Shown here piece after piece: positions 6,427-8,493 of a DNA stretch of 8,493 nucleotides. Every line of letters begins with the position of its first letter. Position 1 is the stretch's first letter. The notes beneath the pieces were generated by a model. It was not told the DNA's origin, made no database searches, and saw nothing but the letters and a program-made list of their open reading frames with translations. This DNA is from UBA11346 sp038318565 (GTDB lineage: Bacteria; Planctomycetota; UBA11346), in the NCBI GenBank assembly GCA_038318565.1, contig JBBQCI010000120.1:1-8493 (forward strand), written 5' to 3'. Position numbers and translations under genes: made by a program.

Positions 6427-7659
6427 CTATTCAGCAGGTGCCGGCGTCTTTACTGAAGCGCTGCCCGATCCAGTTGCCAGGCTTCGCCGGGCTGCGGCAT
6501 AGGCCACCAGTTCCGGCGCCACCAGACGGATGGTCGGAGGTCCGCTCAGCCGGCCGTCGCGCCGTTCGGCGACCAGGTCAACCAGGGTCTCGCCAATCAG
6601 GCCGTAGCGCTTATCAATGCTCGCCACCGGCAGCAGGCCTTCAGCGGCGAGCGGACCGGCGGCGGCATTCGCATCGTAGCCGACCACCTGCACCGTGGCG
6701 GAACCGAGGATGGCCAGGGCGTGGCGTACGGCGATGGCGAGGCTGTCGTCACCGGCGAGGATGGCCTCGATGTGATCCCGGCGTACCGCTTCGATCAGCC
6801 AGCCGACCCAGTGGCGGCCCTGCTCTTCGCACCAGATCTTCGCTCCCCGGCGGTCATCCCACACGTTGATCCGGCTGGGCATGGGTGCCGCCAGCAGCGG
6901 CGGCAGGGGCGCCAGTCCGAGGCTGCGCATGGCGCTGTCGTAGCCGGCCTGGCGTGGGGCGTACCACCAGCGGGCGCAGGTATCGGCGGCCCAGGCCGTG
7001 GCCAGGCGCTGGCACCCACGCGCATGCAGCCAATGCACCAGCAATGTGGCGCCGGCGGCCTGGTCGCTGAGCGCCAGATCGCAGGGTGGCCCGCCGCCCG
7101 AGTAGTCGGCGCTGGCGATGGGGATGCGGGCATTGTGCAGCGCCTCGAGGATGTGCCGGTCGTGCACCTGTTCGAAACCGCGGTCGGGGACGATGACGCC
7201 GAGCGGCTGGCCGGCGATCAGCCTGGCGAGGGCCGGCTCGTCGAGGCGCCGGGGGTCGAAGGCCAAACTGGAGAGGCCGAGCGCGACGGCGCGCTCGTGC
7301 GCCTGCTGCACCAGATTGTCGCTGAACGCCCCGCTGTCGACGTGCTTGGCGGTGTGTCCGGTGCTAAGGATGACGACGGTGCGCTGCAGCGTTCCTGGTT
7401 CCGGCGAGCGCACCAGGCGCTGGCGCCCAGCCGCCGGGGCCAGCACGCCGCTCCGCTCCAGCCCGGTGATTGCGCGATGAATGGTCGGCTGCGGCAGGTC
7501 GAGCAGCCGGGCGAGTTCGCGCTCACTCGGCAACGGCGTGCCGACGGCGAACCGGCCGTCCTCGATCAGGCTGCGGATGCGTGCAGCGGCGTCCTTGCGT
7601 TGAGTTGCGTTGCGGCCTCCTGGCATGGGCGCGATGGTAGCGCCCCGCCGCCACCTCAC
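6427..7659 (-). CDS. Second GntR-type winged-helix / LacI-type effector chimeric transcription regulator
   Basis: Predicted ligand-responsive regulator, 410 residues from the GTG at 7659. Residues about 20-85 form a GntR-type winged helix, with TPLPSERELARLLDLPQPTI (41-60) holding the recognition region. Residues about 93-393 have the LacI/periplasmic-binding effector fold: a DLALSDQAAGATLLVHWL segment (184-201), EAILAGDDSLAIAVRHAL (298-315), VVGYDAN (325-331) and ASIDKRYGLIG (346-356). The paired GYDA and IDKR motifs also occur in the regulator at 248-1474, so the two look like paralogues with diverged DNA-binding regions. The GTG start overlaps the upstream gene's stop as GTGA, supporting coupled translation; an ATG at 7626 (residue 12) is a credible alternative that still keeps the whole winged helix. 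It is last in a cluster behind a pseudopilin-like gene and a small membrane protein gene, and probably controls that cluster. Confidence 0.87.
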   Translation of the reverse strand: MRWRRGATIAPMPGGRNATQRKDAAARIRSLIEDGRFAVGTPLPSERELARLLDLPQPTIHRAITGLERSGVLAPAAGRQRLVRSPEPGTLQRTVVILSTGHTAKHVDSGAFSDNLVQQAHERAVALGLSSLAFDPRRLDEPALARLIAGQPLGVIVPDRGFEQVHDRHILEALHNARIPIASADYSGGGPPCDLALSDQAAGATLLVHWLHARGCQRLATAWAADTCARWWYAPRQAGYDSAMRSLGLAPLPPLLAAPMPSRINVWDDRRGAKIWCEEQGRHWVGWLIEAVRRDHIEAILAGDDSLAIAVRHALAILGSATVQVVGYDANAAAGPLAAEGLLPVASIDKRYGLIGETLVDLVAERRDGRLSGPPTIRLVAPELVAYAAARRSLATGSGSASVKTPAPAE

Positions 7660-8108
7660 CAGCGGCCGACGATCCGGCCGCCGCTGGCCACCGCCAGCAC
7701 CTCACGGGTCTTGCCGGCGGCGTCACTGAGCACCACCACATGGACGCCGATGGGCCGCTGGTCACGGTCGGGATCGGCCGCGACCGCCCGGTCGTACCAG
7801 GCGCTGGCCAGGCCGTCGCCGAGTTCGCGTTCGCGCTGCGCAGCGCCAAATTCGCTGGCGATGGCGACCCGGTCGAGGCCGCGCAGGCGCTTGCCCAGGT
7901 CGGCCGCCTGCGGCGCCTCGGCGGCCGGTTGGCCGGGTGGCGGTAGATCGATGCTGCCCCCGCGCAGGAGGATGGTGCCGCCGTAGGCGTCGACGATGTC
8001 GGGGTCGTTGCTCAGCGAGGGATCCTTGGATGGCTCATCCAGGTTGAGCCAGAGGGCGGCGATCCCGCCGAGGACGAGGAAGGCGAGAATGGTGAGGTTG
8101 CGGGCCAT
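7656..8108 (-). CDS. Small single-pass membrane-anchored protein of unknown function
   Basis: I do not recognise the family of this 150-residue protein. Residues 5-22 (LTILAFLVLGGIAALWLN) form one hydrophobic segment after Met-Ala-Arg-Asn, so it is most likely an N-terminal membrane anchor (or an uncleaved signal) with the rest outside the cytoplasm. Residues about 23-70 are rich in Asp, Pro, Gly and Ala and look like a flexible linker. Residues about 72-112 are charged and probably helical, and residues 118-150 (GIGVHVVVL-type strands, ending GGRIVGRW) look like short beta-strands. The ATG at 8108 lies 7 bp after the pseudopilin-like stop, with a weak GTGAG in front. Its stop overlaps the GTG start of the downstream regulator. 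Its position suggests an accessory role for the pseudopilin-like protein, but nothing in the sequence proves this. Confidence 0.72.
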   Translation of the reverse strand: MARNLTILAFLVLGGIAALWLNLDEPSKDPSLSNDPDIVDAYGGTILLRGGSIDLPPPGQPAAEAPQAADLGKRLRGLDRVAIASEFGAAQRERELGDGLASAWYDRAVAADPDRDQRPIGVHVVVLSDAAGKTREVLAVASGGRIVGRW

Positions 8109-8115
8109 GGCAGAC

Positions 8116-8493
8116 TCACTTCAGGCCGTCGAGGTTGCCGCCTGCATCCCAATTGTAGTTCATCAGCGGGATGCCGTCCACGCGTCCGTCGGCGAAGACG
8201 CAGTTGCTGCGCATATACTGGGCCACCAGGTCGGTGTGGCCGCTGGTCAGCTTGGCCGAGTCGGTGCCGCCGCCGGCGTGGCGGAAGGACAGGTGGCCGC
8301 GTCCGCTCGGGCCGCTTGGCCGCCAGGCCCAGTCGGTGTTGACCGAGACGTGCCAGCGCGAGGTGGTCAGGTCGAGGAACATCTGCATGGTCGCCCTGTT
8401 GGCCTTCAGCAGGCGGGCCTCGCTATAGCGGTTCCAATGCTTCCAGGTCGGAGCTGCCCCGTAAGCCCATTGCGTGCTGGGCACCGACATCAA
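8116..8493 (-). CDS. Pseudopilin-like protein, C-terminal part (gene runs off the right edge)
   Basis: Only the last 125 or so codons are present; the frame is open to the window edge, so the expected N-terminal prepilin cleavage/methylation motif and hydrophobic helix lie outside. What is visible resembles the C-terminal region of the large family of type II secretion/pilin-like proteins common in Lentisphaerota and Planctomycetota: FRHAGGG (70-76 of the visible part), then NCVFADGRVDGI (97-108), the 'RH ... N-x-x-F-x-D-G-x-V' pattern near the C-terminus. In such bacteria these proteins are numerous, presumed cell-surface and mostly uncharacterised. It is the first visible gene of a tight - strand cluster with the small membrane protein (7 bp gap) and a GntR/LacI regulator. 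The TTG/ATG at the edge is probably internal rather than a true start. Confidence 0.7.
   Translation of the reverse strand: MMSVPSTQWAYGAAPTWKHWNRYSEARLLKANRATMQMFLDLTTSRWHVSVNTDWAWRPSGPSGRGHLSFRHAGGGTDSAKLTSGHTDLVAQYMRSNCVFADGRVDGIPLMNYNWDAGGNLDGLK

Noticed and set aside
6721..7986. Long 421-codon + strand open frame over the second regulator and small membrane protein
   Set aside because: It is antisense to a clear GntR/LacI regulator and has a low-complexity Arg/Pro/Ala-rich end typical of shadow frames.

Overview
This window is GC-rich bacterial DNA carrying five complete protein genes, one partial gene at the right edge and a short non-coding left edge. Two gene types suggest a PVC-superphylum bacterium (Lentisphaerota, Planctomycetota or Verrucomicrobiota): a pseudopilin C-terminus with the 'FRH...NCVFADGRVDGI' pattern, and GntR/LacI chimeric regulators next to multi-domain secreted glycoside hydrolases. 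This assignment is inference from gene content. No rRNA, tRNA, CRISPR array, transposase or phage gene was seen.

Layout. Positions 1-247 hold no convincing gene, only a possible promoter and a short repeat in front of the first gene. On the + strand, 248-1474 encodes a GntR-type winged helix fused to a LacI-like sugar-sensing domain. It overlaps by four bases (ATGA) with 1471-4347, a 958-residue secreted protein with a probable clan GH-A barrel and a C-terminal CBM9-like domain. Facing it on the - strand, 16 bp away, is a compact GH29 alpha-L-fucosidase without a signal peptide (4364-5458). An AraC-family regulator (about 5534-6325, + strand) diverges from the fucosidase. The short region between them contains two TATGGAT copies exactly 21 bp apart.

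The right third is a - strand cluster read from the right edge inward: the C-terminus of a pseudopilin-like protein (8493-8116), a 150-residue single-pass membrane protein of unknown function (8108-7656), and a second GntR/LacI chimeric regulator (7659-6427). The last two share a GTGA overlap.

The parts fit a small carbohydrate-use locus. An exported enzyme would cut a glycan outside the cytoplasm, a cytoplasmic fucosidase would release fucose from imported fragments, and each enzyme sits beside its own likely sugar-responsive regulator. The pseudopilin cluster may be a separate unit under the second GntR/LacI regulator. I found no clear evidence of a wholly new system. The least explained parts are the architecture of the 958-residue protein and the pseudopilin / small membrane protein / regulator cluster.
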